This document shows, piece after piece, positions 21,913-31,178 of a DNA stretch of 32,915 nt. Under the pieces are notes generated by a model that did no database searches, was not told the origin of the DNA, and was given only the letters and a program-made list of their open reading frames with translations. Each line of letters begins with the position of its first letter. Within the stretch, counting starts at the first letter, position 1. Source of the stretch: an uncultured Mucilaginibacter sp. (lineage in GTDB: Bacteria; Bacteroidota; Bacteroidia; Sphingobacteriales; Sphingobacteriaceae); the NCBI GenBank assembly GCA_903863845.1, contig CAIPDP010000019.1, forward strand, positions 1 to 32,915, written 5' to 3'. The position numbers were made by a program, and so were the translations under genes.

Positions 21913-23568
21913 TTAGTCAAATTGATTGCCCAGAATATCTTCAGCCCGTTTAATAGCTTCTTCGTAGGTATGTACCACATTTGCCTTGCCAATCCGGAAC
22001 AATAAACGCGCCTTTTGAAGCTCGTCTGTCACCTGATCGCTGTTGATCTCAGACAGAATCAGTTTACTGCCCCTTTTCACCAGGTCATCTTCCACTGCTT
22101 GTAAAACCCTGATACCGGTAGCATCAATTACCGGAACATTCTCCATGCGTATGATAAGCACTTTGGCAGGGTTTTCGATAGTCCGCATCGTATCTCTGAA
22201 TTTATAAGCGGCACCGAAAAATAGCGGGCCGTGAATTTCGAAAACATCGACCCCTTCAGGCAAAGCAATTCTGCTCTCGTTATCTATTCGACCTTCACCC
22301 GGCAGATTGGTTTGTTGTACCGAACTGCTTTGCATCATTTTGCGCATAAACAGGAATACTGCTAATATCATACCGATCTCGATCGCAACAGTAAGGTCTA
22401 CGAACACTGTTAACAGGAAGGTGGCTAAAAGCACCGTAGCATCACTTTTAGGTCCCTTTAATACAAATATGAAACTTTCCATTTCGCTCATATTCCATGC
22501 TACAATAACTAATATGCCCCCCAATGTTGCCATAGGAATCAATGACGCCCATTTGCCAACAAATAACATGATAACCAGGAGTGTCAGGGCATGTATTATA
22601 CCTGCAACAGGTGTACGCCCGCCATTTTTTATATTGGTGGCTGTGCGGGCAATGGCACCGGTGGCGGGAATTCCACCAAACAACGACGAAAAGATGTTAG
22701 CAATACCCTGGGCAATTAGTTCGGTATTGGAACGATGGTTACCGCCGGTCATCCCATCGGCTACTACTGCCGAAAGCAGCGATTCAATACTTCCCAGCAT
22801 AGCAATAGTAAATGCCGGACGGATGAGTTGCTGCAATACTTTAAAGGTGACATGCGGAATAACCGGAGCTGGTAGGCTGGACGAGATCGCTCCAAATCTG
22901 CTGCCGATAGTTTCAACCGGCAAATGGAAAAAATAAACGGCTAGTGTTGTTGCAAGTATTGCAACAAGTGAACCGGGTACCTTTCGGGTAACCTTTGGCC
23001 AGACAAGGATGATCAGTACCGTACATACTCCAATCACCGATGCATATGGGTTCAACGATCCAAGATGCTCACCATAGGCTTCCCATTTACTGATCAAATC
23101 GGCAGGTACGCTACCCATCTTAAGTCCGAGAAAATCTTTGACCTGTGATGAAAATATAATAAATGCGATACCAGCAGTAAAGCCGACGATAAGCGGGTAG
23201 GGAATGAATTTAATGACATTGCCTAACCGGGTAATACCCATGATGATGAGCAAAATACCGGCAATAAATGTAGCGATGATGAGCCCGCTGATACCAAATT
23301 GCTGTACGATACCATATACGATAACAATGAAGGCCCCGGTCGGGCCGCCGATCTGGACGCGACTACCGCCCAATGCTGAAATAATAAAGCCCGCTATAAT
23401 TGCTGTAAAAATTCCTTTTTCGGGCGATACCCCTGATGCTATTGCAAATGCAATAGCCAGCGGCAAAGCCACAATGCCAACAATTATACCCGCAACAGCA
23501 TCCTTATAAAACTGCGCTTTACTGTAATTTTTTAAGGTATCAATTATTTTAGGTCTGAATACTGACAT
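21913..23568 (-). CDS. SulP family inorganic anion transporter with STAS domain
   Basis: Inner-membrane transporter of 551 residues for sulfate, bicarbonate or a related anion. The multi-span SulP core occupies about 20-410 (VALPLAIAFAIASG and GGSRVQIGGPTGAF are family signatures). A cytoplasmic STAS domain (about 435-540) follows, in which the usual DSSG phosphorylation loop reads DATG. The start ATG at 23568 overlaps the upstream methyltransferase stop as TAATG, which implies translational coupling and decides against a GTG at 23583. The substrate cannot be read from the sequence. Confidence 0.92.
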   Translation of the reverse strand: MSVFRPKIIDTLKNYSKAQFYKDAVAGIIVGIVALPLAIAFAIASGVSPEKGIFTAIIAGFIISALGGSRVQIGGPTGAFIVIVYGIVQQFGISGLIIATFIAGILLIIMGITRLGNVIKFIPYPLIVGFTAGIAFIIFSSQVKDFLGLKMGSVPADLISKWEAYGEHLGSLNPYASVIGVCTVLIILVWPKVTRKVPGSLVAILATTLAVYFFHLPVETIGSRFGAISSSLPAPVIPHVTFKVLQQLIRPAFTIAMLGSIESLLSAVVADGMTGGNHRSNTELIAQGIANIFSSLFGGIPATGAIARTATNIKNGGRTPVAGIIHALTLLVIMLFVGKWASLIPMATLGGILVIVAWNMSEMESFIFVLKGPKSDATVLLATFLLTVFVDLTVAIEIGMILAVFLFMRKMMQSSSVQQTNLPGEGRIDNESRIALPEGVDVFEIHGPLFFGAAYKFRDTMRTIENPAKVLIIRMENVPVIDATGIRVLQAVEDDLVKRGSKLILSEINSDQVTDELQKARLLFRIGKANVVHTYEEAIKRAEDILGNQFD

Positions 23569-24227
23569 TATTTTTTGATCCACATTTTTAAAAAGCCCTC
23601 GTTTGCAATATCCGCCAGCTGATAACTATGCGGTACCTCGGTACCAAAGGAATGAAATGTAACCAGTCGTGTTCCCGAGGGGCGTCGTTCTAATTGGTTG
23701 TATAAATATCGGGTGTAATAGGCGTACAAGCTGTAGGAGGTTGCAATCGTATCGTCAATCGCATTGTCTGTTTCTATGTTCTCAAAAAATGCATTATAAA
23801 AATAGAAGTTGTCAAATTTTTTAAAATCGATTTGGGTGATGTTGGCACATAGAAAATTTACGTTGTTCAACTGCATATAAAATTTAGCTTCATATGCACA
23901 ATCGACCAGGTCGTGACGCTGTTCTACTCCAAAGAAATAGCAATCAGGCTGGTAGTAGGCAGCCGCCAAACAAAATTTGCCGGCGCCGCTACCGATATCC
24001 AAAACGGTTTTCCCCGGTTCTGCTAAAAATTCAGCGGCCCTTTGGGCAACGGCTAGTGGTGTCCAGTGCTTTTTCGAAATAGCCTCAACTGGTTCGGGGT
24101 AAAGCCAGTCGAAGGTCTCGTCACTAAGTAAAAGCCGCTCGTTGACATTGATCGTTAGTTCGGGTCTCGATGGTGTGGTTTTGGTAATTAGCTCTTGTAG
24201 TTCTGTGCCTGATTTTCTCACGTTCAA
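23568..24227 (-). CDS. Class I SAM-dependent methyltransferase
   Basis: The 219-residue protein has a Rossmann-type SAM-binding core. Motif I is VLDIGSGAGKF (75-85) and E102 in GVEQRHDLV ends the second strand. A NITQIDFKKFDNFYFYNAFFEN segment (roughly 129-150, interrupted here by residues not quoted together) lies where motif IV is expected. The pattern recalls DOT1/protein or RNA methyltransferase-like families, but the substrate is unknown. It is the first gene of a two-gene leftward operon with the SulP transporter (1-bp overlap) and is divergent from the Crp/Fnr gene, sharing an 88-bp control region. Confidence 0.82.
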   Translation of the reverse strand: MNVRKSGTELQELITKTTPSRPELTINVNERLLLSDETFDWLYPEPVEAISKKHWTPLAVAQRAAEFLAEPGKTVLDIGSGAGKFCLAAAYYQPDCYFFGVEQRHDLVDCAYEAKFYMQLNNVNFLCANITQIDFKKFDNFYFYNAFFENIETDNAIDDTIATSYSLYAYYTRYLYNQLERRPSGTRLVTFHSFGTEVPHSYQLADIANEGFLKMWIKK

Positions 24228-24273
24228 ATTTACACCCGTTAAGGCGCTTTCATATTGTTATCAAATCGGTGCA

Positions 24274-24316
24274 AAAACAGATATTTATCAGTTTTACAAA
24301 TACTTATCTTTGTAAA
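24274..24316. promoter_or_regulatory. Promoter and two palindromes upstream of the Crp/Fnr gene
   Basis: AAAACAGATA (24274-24283) and TATCAGTTTT (24286-24295) form an inverted repeat with 9 of 10 pairs. TTTACAAA (24293-24300) and TTTGTAAA (24309-24316) form a perfect 8-8-8 inverted repeat. The second one covers the -7 box TATCTTTG (24305-24312) and touches the ATG, a good position for autorepression. The box is so close to the ATG that the mRNA would be nearly leaderless. Confidence 0.5.
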
Positions 24317-25023
24317 TGAGCCTGACAGGAATATTCCCGATTGACCGCTGGAGTTTTACTACGAAATCAGTATTGAACGTTCTTACAGAAGACGAATACG
24401 CCAGTTTGTTCAGTCATCATAGTAGCCAGCAATATGGCAAAGGTGAAGTTGTATTCAGAGAAGGTACGGTACCATCAGGAATATTCATCATCCGAAAAGG
24501 AAAAATAAAAAAGTACAAGACCGATCGCGATGGCAGGGAACAAATTGTTTATGTTGCCGGGGAAGGGGAGCTGATCGGTTACCATGCCGTGCTTTCCGAA
24601 GAACGCTACCCCGATTCAGCCGCAACGCTTGAACAGTCGTTATTGAGCTTTATACCAAAAGAAGATTTCTTGGATATTTTGCAGCGATCGCCTGATTTTA
24701 GCCATCGCCTATTAAAAGCTTTGAGTCATGAATTTACCGTTTTTACTAATAGTCTTTCGGTGTTCGCGCAAAGAACAGCCCATGAACGCCTGGCTATTAC
24801 ATTGATCGTGCTGAGGGAAAAGTTCAAAGAAGGACTATCAAAGGATGAAGAACCCATTTTGAATATTTCGAGAGCCGACCTTGCAAATATGGTGGGCCTT
24901 GCAACCGACAATGTCATCAGGCTATTAAAGGAATTTAAAAGCGAAGGCATCATCGAAACCAACGGAAGAAAAATTCGCGTTATAAATATCAGCTTGTTGG
25001 TAAAACGATCAAATTATCGCTGA
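24316..25023 (+). CDS. Crp/Fnr family transcriptional regulator
   Basis: The 235-residue regulator has a cyclic-nucleotide-type sensor domain (about 30-145; GEVVFREGTVPSGIFIIRKG) and a C-terminal winged helix (about 155-230; ISRADLANMVGLATDNVIRLLKEF is the recognition part). No cysteine cluster for an iron-sulfur centre is visible, so it is not a classical oxygen-sensing Fnr. The ligand is unknown. It is divergent from the methyltransferase-SulP operon and has palindromes over its own promoter, so self-control and control of that operon are plausible. Confidence 0.9.
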   Translation: MSLTGIFPIDRWSFTTKSVLNVLTEDEYASLFSHHSSQQYGKGEVVFREGTVPSGIFIIRKGKIKKYKTDRDGREQIVYVAGEGELIGYHAVLSEERYPDSAATLEQSLLSFIPKEDFLDILQRSPDFSHRLLKALSHEFTVFTNSLSVFAQRTAHERLAITLIVLREKFKEGLSKDEEPILNISRADLANMVGLATDNVIRLLKEFKSEGIIETNGRKIRVINISLLVKRSNYR

Positions 25024-25080
25024 TTCTTTTTAATGGCCTTATATCGTATCAGCTAAAAAACTCATGAGCCCTATTAAACC

Positions 25081-25803
25081 ATGTGCTATCATTATACCAT
25101 CACTACGCCAAAAAACCAGCTCGAAAATCGATTTTCGGCCCATTTTGACGCCCTTTCCGATTACCGCCCAATTTATCATAGCGATGGCTTTTCGCACAGA
25201 GCGATGCCGGTGATCACCGCTGATAAGCCAACTGAAATACAGTTATACCATTGGGGCCTGATACCTCATTGGGTTAAGGACCGGGAAACTGCGAAGCAAC
25301 TCAGCAACCAAACGCTAAATGCTGTAAGCGAAACAATTTACGAAAAACCATCATTTAAGGCCTATGTACCTAAAAAGCGCTGTTTGGTATTGGCAGACGG
25401 CTTTTTTGAATGGATGCATGCTGTTAAGAATAAGTATCCGCATTATATTTATTTGAACGATCACCAACCTTTTGCCTTTGCCGGAATTTACAGTCATTGG
25501 GCCGATAAGGAAACCGGCGAGATCATCAAAACCTACTCAATTTTGACTACCGCAGCAAATGATCTGATGGCAAAAATTCACAATGTCAAAAAGCGTATGC
25601 CGGTAATCCTGAAACGGGAAGATGAGCAAAAATGGCTCGAACAGGATCTGACGCAAGGAGAGATCTTAAACCTTTTGCAACCACTTGACTCAAAATTATT
25701 GGCAGCACATACTATCAGCAAACTGATCACCAGCCGCTCAGAAAATCCCGATCAGGAAAAGGTGCTGGAACCTTTTACCTATCCTGAGCTGGCGCTGCTT
25801 TGA
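25081..25803 (+). CDS. SOS response-associated peptidase (SRAP, YedK/HMCES type)
   Basis: Protects abasic sites in single-stranded DNA by forming a covalent bond through its N-terminal cysteine after removal of Met1. The 240-residue protein has the invariant residues: C2 (MCYHY), N80 (TLNAVSE), E110 (DGFFEW) and H167 (AKIHNVKKRMPVIL). It starts 57 bp after the Crp/Fnr gene and may be co-transcribed with it. No LexA-type operator was identified. Confidence 0.95.
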   Translation: MCYHYTITTPKNQLENRFSAHFDALSDYRPIYHSDGFSHRAMPVITADKPTEIQLYHWGLIPHWVKDRETAKQLSNQTLNAVSETIYEKPSFKAYVPKKRCLVLADGFFEWMHAVKNKYPHYIYLNDHQPFAFAGIYSHWADKETGEIIKTYSILTTAANDLMAKIHNVKKRMPVILKREDEQKWLEQDLTQGEILNLLQPLDSKLLAAHTISKLITSRSENPDQEKVLEPFTYPELALL

Positions 25804-25954
25804 TATTGCTATTTTTTATTTTGAACTATTCGATCCGGTATCAAATTTTTGAGATACGGTGATAAGTTTCAAAAATTGCGATTTTACGCTATTCGTGCAC
25901 AAGCTTATTGCCGGAAATACTATATTTAACCTCTTATCAAAATAGCCGACGTTT

Positions 25955-27334
25955 ATGCTTTTAAAATCAGTCAGATTATTATTTATGGGTTTTATGTTCA
26001 GTATTTGCGCATTGGTAGCGAATGCTCAACTACGATTGCCAGAAGGCTACTTCTGGAAGAAACTCCCAAACGGCCTCGAAGTATTGGTGATCGAAAATCA
26101 TAAAGTACCCCTTGCAACGATCGAGATCGCTGTCAAAAATGGTGCTTATACAGAAGGTTCCGAATACAGTGGTTTATCGCACTTGTTTGAACACATGTTT
26201 TTCAAGGCAAACCGCGACTACCCCAATCAGGAAGTGTTTTTAAAACGCACCCAACAATTGGGTGCCATATGGAATGGAACAACCGATGTGGAACGGGTTA
26301 ATTACTTTTTCACTTTTGATCGGGATAGCCTTAAAGCCGGGCTTAATTTCATGAACGCGGCTATCCGTTTTCCAATTTACCGCGAGGAAGATATGAAAAA
26401 GGAGCGCCCGGTGGTTGATGGTGAATTCCAGCGTGCGGAAAGTAACCCCGATTTTCAGCTATGGTTTACAGTACAGCAACACCTTTGGGGCGATCTCATC
26501 ACCCGCAAAAATCCGATCGGTATACACGATGTGATAAATACCGCTACGCCTGAGAAGATGATGGTGATAAAAAATAAATACTACTTCCCCAATAATAGTT
26601 TGCTGACCATCTGCGGTGATATCAAGCATGAAGACGCCTTTGCTCTTGCTGAAAGTATTTTTGGCGACTGGGCCAGCAGTGGATTTGACCCCATTCAGAA
26701 ATACCCAATTCCACCATTTAAGCCTCTTGAGAAAACGGAGTTTTTTGTAAAAGAAGCCACCATTGCCCAAACACCTACCATTATGTTCTCGTGGCAGGGG
26801 CCATCATACCTAAAAGATTCGGCGTCGACCGTAGCTGCCGATGTATTTTCGACGATCGTAGGACTTAATGCTAGCAAATTGCACCAGGCTTTGGTCGATA
26901 AAGGATTGGCAAGCGGGGTATCGATAGGCTATACAACCAGTAAATATGTTGGACCGATAGATATTTTTGTTAGTCCGAATCCAAATAAATTAAAAGAATG
27001 CTATACCGAATTAATGAACCAGGTAAGTCATTTTGCCGACCCAGATTATTATACTGATGAACAGTTTAAAGATGCTCTGGCGATTTTATTGCGCAATAAT
27101 ATGTATTCGAAAGAAAAGCCTTCTACGCTTCCCGGTCAGATCAGTTACCAGTGGTGCAGTACATCACTCAACTATTATACCGACCAGGCTGCCAACTACC
27201 AGAAAGTAACCAGGGAGGATATTTCGAGGTATATCAAAAAATATATTGCCGGTAAGCCGTTTGTAGGCGGACTCATTATCGATCCGGCGCTGAATAAGCA
27301 AGTGAACGCCAGCACATTTTTTACCGCCAGATAA
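25955..27334 (+). CDS. M16 family zinc metallopeptidase, catalytic subunit
   Basis: Exported peptidase of 459 residues with a signal peptide (cleavage after ANA, about residue 24). The inverted zinc motif is complete: H76-x-x-E79-H80 in SGLSHLFEHMFFK, with the third zinc ligand E157 in VVDGEFQRAE. Two M16 half-domains cover the rest. It is the first of two M16 genes; the second starts 2 bp after its stop and lacks the motif, so the products probably form an active heterodimer in the periplasm, as with mitochondrial processing peptidase. Confidence 0.93.
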   Translation: MLLKSVRLLFMGFMFSICALVANAQLRLPEGYFWKKLPNGLEVLVIENHKVPLATIEIAVKNGAYTEGSEYSGLSHLFEHMFFKANRDYPNQEVFLKRTQQLGAIWNGTTDVERVNYFFTFDRDSLKAGLNFMNAAIRFPIYREEDMKKERPVVDGEFQRAESNPDFQLWFTVQQHLWGDLITRKNPIGIHDVINTATPEKMMVIKNKYYFPNNSLLTICGDIKHEDAFALAESIFGDWASSGFDPIQKYPIPPFKPLEKTEFFVKEATIAQTPTIMFSWQGPSYLKDSASTVAADVFSTIVGLNASKLHQALVDKGLASGVSIGYTTSKYVGPIDIFVSPNPNKLKECYTELMNQVSHFADPDYYTDEQFKDALAILLRNNMYSKEKPSTLPGQISYQWCSTSLNYYTDQAANYQKVTREDISRYIKKYIAGKPFVGGLIIDPALNKQVNASTFFTAR

Positions 27335-27336
27335 AT

Positions 27337-28680
27337 ATGACCAGAATGAAAAAGAAAATATTGATGCTGTTTACAGCGATGGCAATTATTGCCTTTCAAA
27401 AGGGAGTAGCGCAAACAAATAGTAGTTATGAAACTACTGTGGATGGTGTAAAAGTGATCGTTCAACCCAGCGGTAATGACATTGTTGAGATACAAACTGT
27501 TATTAAAGGAGGAGTACAGAATTACCCGGCTGAAAAAGCAGGTATTGAATCTTTGGCCCTGAATGCACTGACAGAGTGTGGAACATTAAAACATGATAAA
27601 AATAGTTTTAAAGATGCGCTGGATAAAGTTAATGCGACAGTTTATGGCTTGTGTGGGAAAGACTACTCCGTTATCCGGATGAATTGTATCAAAATGGATT
27701 TTGACGCTGTTTGGCCATTGTATGCCGAAGCAATAACTATCCCGAAATTTGATGAAAAAGAGTTCCTTCGGATAAGGCAGGACGCCGTTAATAGCCTGAA
27801 GGAACAAGATAGCCAGCCTGATGCCGCAATCGATAAATATGCCGATCGCGTTGCATTTGCGGGCCGCGACTATGCCAAAGACCCCTATGGTACCGTAGGT
27901 GTTATTGAAAAGCTTACGCCTGCAGAAACCAAAGCTTATTATCAATCGATATTAACCCGTTCAAGGTTAACGATCGTAATTGTTGCCAATCTGGACAGAA
28001 CGGTGATCGAACAAAAAGTAAGTCAGCTGCTTGCTTCCATCAAACAAGGCGCCCCATTTGAATTGAAGCGCGACTTTTTCAGGGCATATAAGAATACATT
28101 TTCGGCTGAATCGCGCGATCTGGCCACTAATTATGTTGAAGGTGTAACCAGTGGACCTACCCCGGGTATGCCAGATTACGATGCCTTTAATATTGCCATG
28201 CGTATTTTCGGTAACCGGCATTTCCTGTATATCCGTACCAAAAACGGGTTGTCTTATGCACCGCAGTCATGGTTTGCCAGTGGCAGTACTTCGGCTGCAA
28301 AATTCGCAGTTTCAACTACCCAGCCGGATAAATATATCGATGTGTTCTATAAATTGGTTGATACCGTTAAAACTGCCGGTTTTACTGAAGAAGAAGTTAA
28401 GAATATGAAAGTGACTTACCTTACTGGTTTTTATTACCGCCAGGAGACCAACCAGGCTCAGGCAGCATCATTGGTAGCCAACGAGGTGTTGTTTGGCGAC
28501 TGGCATCGGGCACTTACTTTGGTCGATTCGGTAAAGAAATTGACGCTTACCGAAATTAATGATGCTTTCCGTAAATACATTGGCAGCACTGTTTGGGTGT
28601 ACCAGGGCGATCCTAAAAAGGTTAACGCACAAAACTATATCAATGGATTAAATACCGGTCCGGCCGGTTCAGGGCAATAG
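27337..28680 (+). CDS. M16 family protein, non-catalytic partner
   Basis: Exported 447-residue M16-fold protein with a signal peptide (KKKILMLFTAMAIIAF, cleavage near VAQ). At the place of HxxEH it has AGIESLALNALTECG, so it cannot bind the catalytic zinc. The C-terminal half keeps the substrate-binding region (NRHFLYIRTKNGLSYAP). It begins 2 bp after the catalytic gene. In other two-gene M16 systems the zinc-less partner supplies substrate binding, which I infer here. An ATG at 27346 is an equally possible start. Confidence 0.9.
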   Translation: MTRMKKKILMLFTAMAIIAFQKGVAQTNSSYETTVDGVKVIVQPSGNDIVEIQTVIKGGVQNYPAEKAGIESLALNALTECGTLKHDKNSFKDALDKVNATVYGLCGKDYSVIRMNCIKMDFDAVWPLYAEAITIPKFDEKEFLRIRQDAVNSLKEQDSQPDAAIDKYADRVAFAGRDYAKDPYGTVGVIEKLTPAETKAYYQSILTRSRLTIVIVANLDRTVIEQKVSQLLASIKQGAPFELKRDFFRAYKNTFSAESRDLATNYVEGVTSGPTPGMPDYDAFNIAMRIFGNRHFLYIRTKNGLSYAPQSWFASGSTSAAKFAVSTTQPDKYIDVFYKLVDTVKTAGFTEEEVKNMKVTYLTGFYYRQETNQAQAASLVANEVLFGDWHRALTLVDSVKKLTLTEINDAFRKYIGSTVWVYQGDPKKVNAQNYINGLNTGPAGSGQ

Positions 28681-28711
28681 TTTATTTAGCTTGATGAAAG
28701 AGGAGGGAGCC

Positions 28712-31021
28712 TCAGGAAGCCATTGCAACTTCTTCCTCTTTCACAACGCTGGTTGGTAAAGTGAAAAAGAATTCGGTCCCGCTACCCTGTACACTTTCGA
28801 CCCAGATCTTGCCGTTACATTTTTCGATCAGGTCCTTGCAGAATAACAGCCCCATACCTGTGCCCGACTCATTATTAGTGCCAGTACCGCTATCAACTTT
28901 GCTTTTAAACAGCTTATTCATCTGTTTTTCCGACATCCCTAAACCTGTGTCTTTTACGGACAGCAGGATATAACTTTCGTCCTGTAAGGTGGCGGTCACA
29001 TCAATAATATCGCCTTTAGTTGAAAATTTAATCGCGTTGGTGATCAGGTTTCTGATAACAATACGAATAGAGTTGGGGTCGGCAGTTACAGCTAAGGTTT
29101 CTGGTACATTGTCGAGTAGTCTGATGCCTTTTTCTGCAGCCTGTTCCTGATAACTCTGTACTTCAAGGGTAGCAATTTCTTTGATTGTAAAGCTTCTTGT
29201 CGAACTGGTAAAGTTCTCCATTTGGCTATTGATCCAGAAAAGTAAAGTATCCAGGAAGTCGGATGTATATTCCAGTTTTTTCAATGCCTGGGGTATCATA
29301 CTCAAAAACTGTTCGTGCGTTATGCTTTCGTCTTCCAGTAAACCAAATAACCCACGCAGGGTGCTCAAAGGGGCTCGCAAATCATGAGCCAATACGGATA
29401 TTAAGCGGTCTTTAAGATTATTGGATTCATTCAGTTTATCGGCCTGAGCGTTCAGGTTGGCTTTCTGATGCAATACCTCGTGGTTTTTTTCTTCCAATAT
29501 GATATTGATCTTCTGCTGCTTCCGTTTTGCCTTGTAATACACGATCAATACCGCGATCATACCTAAGATCACGATAAAGAAAATGATACTCAACAAGCCC
29601 TGGCGTTGTATTTTTTCCTGGTATTGCTCATCTTGACGCTGGTGTTCTTCTGCCAGGCGGCGTTGTTTTTCTTCATAGCTTGATTCAAGATTAAACGACG
29701 TTAGCTTTTGCACATTTTCGTCACTCTTCAGGCTATCCTTTAGATCGTCATATCGTTTGCGCATCTCATATGCATCAGCATAACGCTGTAGCCCTGCAAG
29801 AGCCGAACTCAATTGAAATGCTGCCGTACTTCTGATACCTAAACTGCCCACTTTGTCGGCTGTCTGCCTGGCAAGCAACGCATATTTGTAGGCGTTTTTA
29901 TAATCATGCTGCAAATTATAAACCGTGGCATAGTCATTCAGTGTATTTGCCTTATTGAAATCAAGTTTATAATCTGAAGCCAGCTTTAATGATTGTGCAA
30001 GATAGTACAACGATGAATCGAATTGTTTTTTATAGGCATAGCAAAGGCCAAAATCAGCATATAACGAAGTTAAACCATCTTTATCATCTTGGCCCTTGGT
30101 TAGTTTCAGTGATTTATTTAGATAAACGATGGCTTCATCATATTTCTTTTCAGCCAGTTTTATCTCACCAATATTTTCATAGGCTGTACTTATACCCTGG
30201 ATATTTTTTGAGTTCTCCCATATTTTTATCGCTTTTTGGTAGTAATCCATTGATTTTGGATAGATCTCCATTTCCTGCATCACTACGCCGATATCGTTGT
30301 AATTATTTGCTGATGCCAGGTTATCATGAAGTTTGATATCCATCGAAAGAGATTTGAAATAATTATCAAGAGCCGAAGTCGACTTGCCCACATTATCTGC
30401 CACCATGCCGATGTTATGGTAGCTATCGGCAATTCCCGCTTCATTTTTTATCCTTTTATTTATTTCCAGCGACTGATTAAAATAAGAAGTTGCAATATTA
30501 AATTTCGACATGCGGTTGTACATTCTGCCCGTTTGTATATAGCAATCGGCTAAACCAGCGTCGTTTTTTGTTTTTAGGTATAATAAGGTTGCGCCATTAA
30601 AGTATTTACCGGCATTTACGTATTGCCCCTTTAAACTATACACTTTGCCCAATTGTACCATCCCATCCGCAATACCCTTATTGTATTTAATTACGATAGA
30701 TTTTGCGATAGCTATTTTACCATAATAAAGCGCACTATCGGGGTTGATGTCGATAAATTCGGCAGAAAGTTTATTTACGCGGTTAATGGTGATCGTATCG
30801 ATCGGGGTGTCTTTGTTGAGCAATGCCGAGCCCAATAATGTTTTAAGGCTATCTACCCGATAACTGGCCAGACCATAGGCATAAGCCCCTCCACCATGAA
30901 AATAGCCTACAGCAAGCCCCTTAAGGCCGATTAACAGCAGAAGTGAAAAAGTAAAAATGCGCTTCAATGTTCCTGATCCTTTTAAGCAAACGTTTATGTT
31001 ATTTTCTTTTACAACTGTCAT
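28712..31021 (-). CDS. TPR-containing sensor histidine kinase
   Basis: Membrane histidine kinase of 769 residues. An N-terminal hydrophobic segment (22-39) leads to a periplasmic region of about eight tetratricopeptide repeats (about 95-430). A charged coil (440-470), one membrane span (475-496) and a cytoplasmic coil follow. The HisKA domain has phosphoacceptor H546 in SVLAHDLRAPLSTL. The ATPase domain has N662 (NLITNAIKFS), DTGLGM (691-696) and GTGMGL (720-725). No response-regulator gene adjoins, so the partner is elsewhere. A 13-bp imperfect inverted repeat lies upstream. Confidence 0.94.
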   Translation of the reverse strand: MTVVKENNINVCLKGSGTLKRIFTFSLLLLIGLKGLAVGYFHGGGAYAYGLASYRVDSLKTLLGSALLNKDTPIDTITINRVNKLSAEFIDINPDSALYYGKIAIAKSIVIKYNKGIADGMVQLGKVYSLKGQYVNAGKYFNGATLLYLKTKNDAGLADCYIQTGRMYNRMSKFNIATSYFNQSLEINKRIKNEAGIADSYHNIGMVADNVGKSTSALDNYFKSLSMDIKLHDNLASANNYNDIGVVMQEMEIYPKSMDYYQKAIKIWENSKNIQGISTAYENIGEIKLAEKKYDEAIVYLNKSLKLTKGQDDKDGLTSLYADFGLCYAYKKQFDSSLYYLAQSLKLASDYKLDFNKANTLNDYATVYNLQHDYKNAYKYALLARQTADKVGSLGIRSTAAFQLSSALAGLQRYADAYEMRKRYDDLKDSLKSDENVQKLTSFNLESSYEEKQRRLAEEHQRQDEQYQEKIQRQGLLSIIFFIVILGMIAVLIVYYKAKRKQQKINIILEEKNHEVLHQKANLNAQADKLNESNNLKDRLISVLAHDLRAPLSTLRGLFGLLEDESITHEQFLSMIPQALKKLEYTSDFLDTLLFWINSQMENFTSSTRSFTIKEIATLEVQSYQEQAAEKGIRLLDNVPETLAVTADPNSIRIVIRNLITNAIKFSTKGDIIDVTATLQDESYILLSVKDTGLGMSEKQMNKLFKSKVDSGTGTNNESGTGMGLLFCKDLIEKCNGKIWVESVQGSGTEFFFTLPTSVVKEEEVAMAS

Positions 31022-31034
31022 CCCTCAATGGTTA

Positions 31035-31083
31035 CATAAAACGTTCATAGTGAAATAATTGTTTAAACCTTGAACGTTATACG
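31035..31083. promoter_or_regulatory. Inverted repeat upstream of the TPR kinase gene
   Basis: AACGTTCA (31040-31047) and TGAACGTT (31071-31078) are exact inverse copies; extended arms match at 11 of 13 positions with a 23-bp spacer. It lies 14 bp upstream of the kinase start codon and may be an operator with two half-sites. There is no T-run, so it is not a terminator. Confidence 0.4.
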
Positions 31084-31124
31084 TAAGGGATAGGGATTTA
31101 GGTTATATCCGGTTGATTTTTAAA

Positions 31125-31156
31125 CAAAAAAGCCCGTTTGTTTCTGCAAACGGGCT
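31125..31156 (-). terminator. Rho-independent terminator after glyS
   Basis: A perfect 10-bp stem, AGCCCGTTTG (31131-31140) with CAAACGGGCT (31147-31156), has a 6-base loop. Leftward it is followed by a T-run (A6 at 31126-31131). It lies 22 bp past the glyS stop. Confidence 0.9.
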
Positions 31157-31178
31157 GATTATTAATGAATTATTAGTT

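Noticed and set aside
23569..23583. GTG start of the SulP gene at 23583
   Set aside because: The TAATG overlap with the methyltransferase stop gives a better coupled ATG at 23568.
25840..25866. Terminator-like hairpin after the SRAP gene
   Set aside because: CCGGTATC and GATACGG pair only with a bulge and no T-run follows at the right place; too weak to list.
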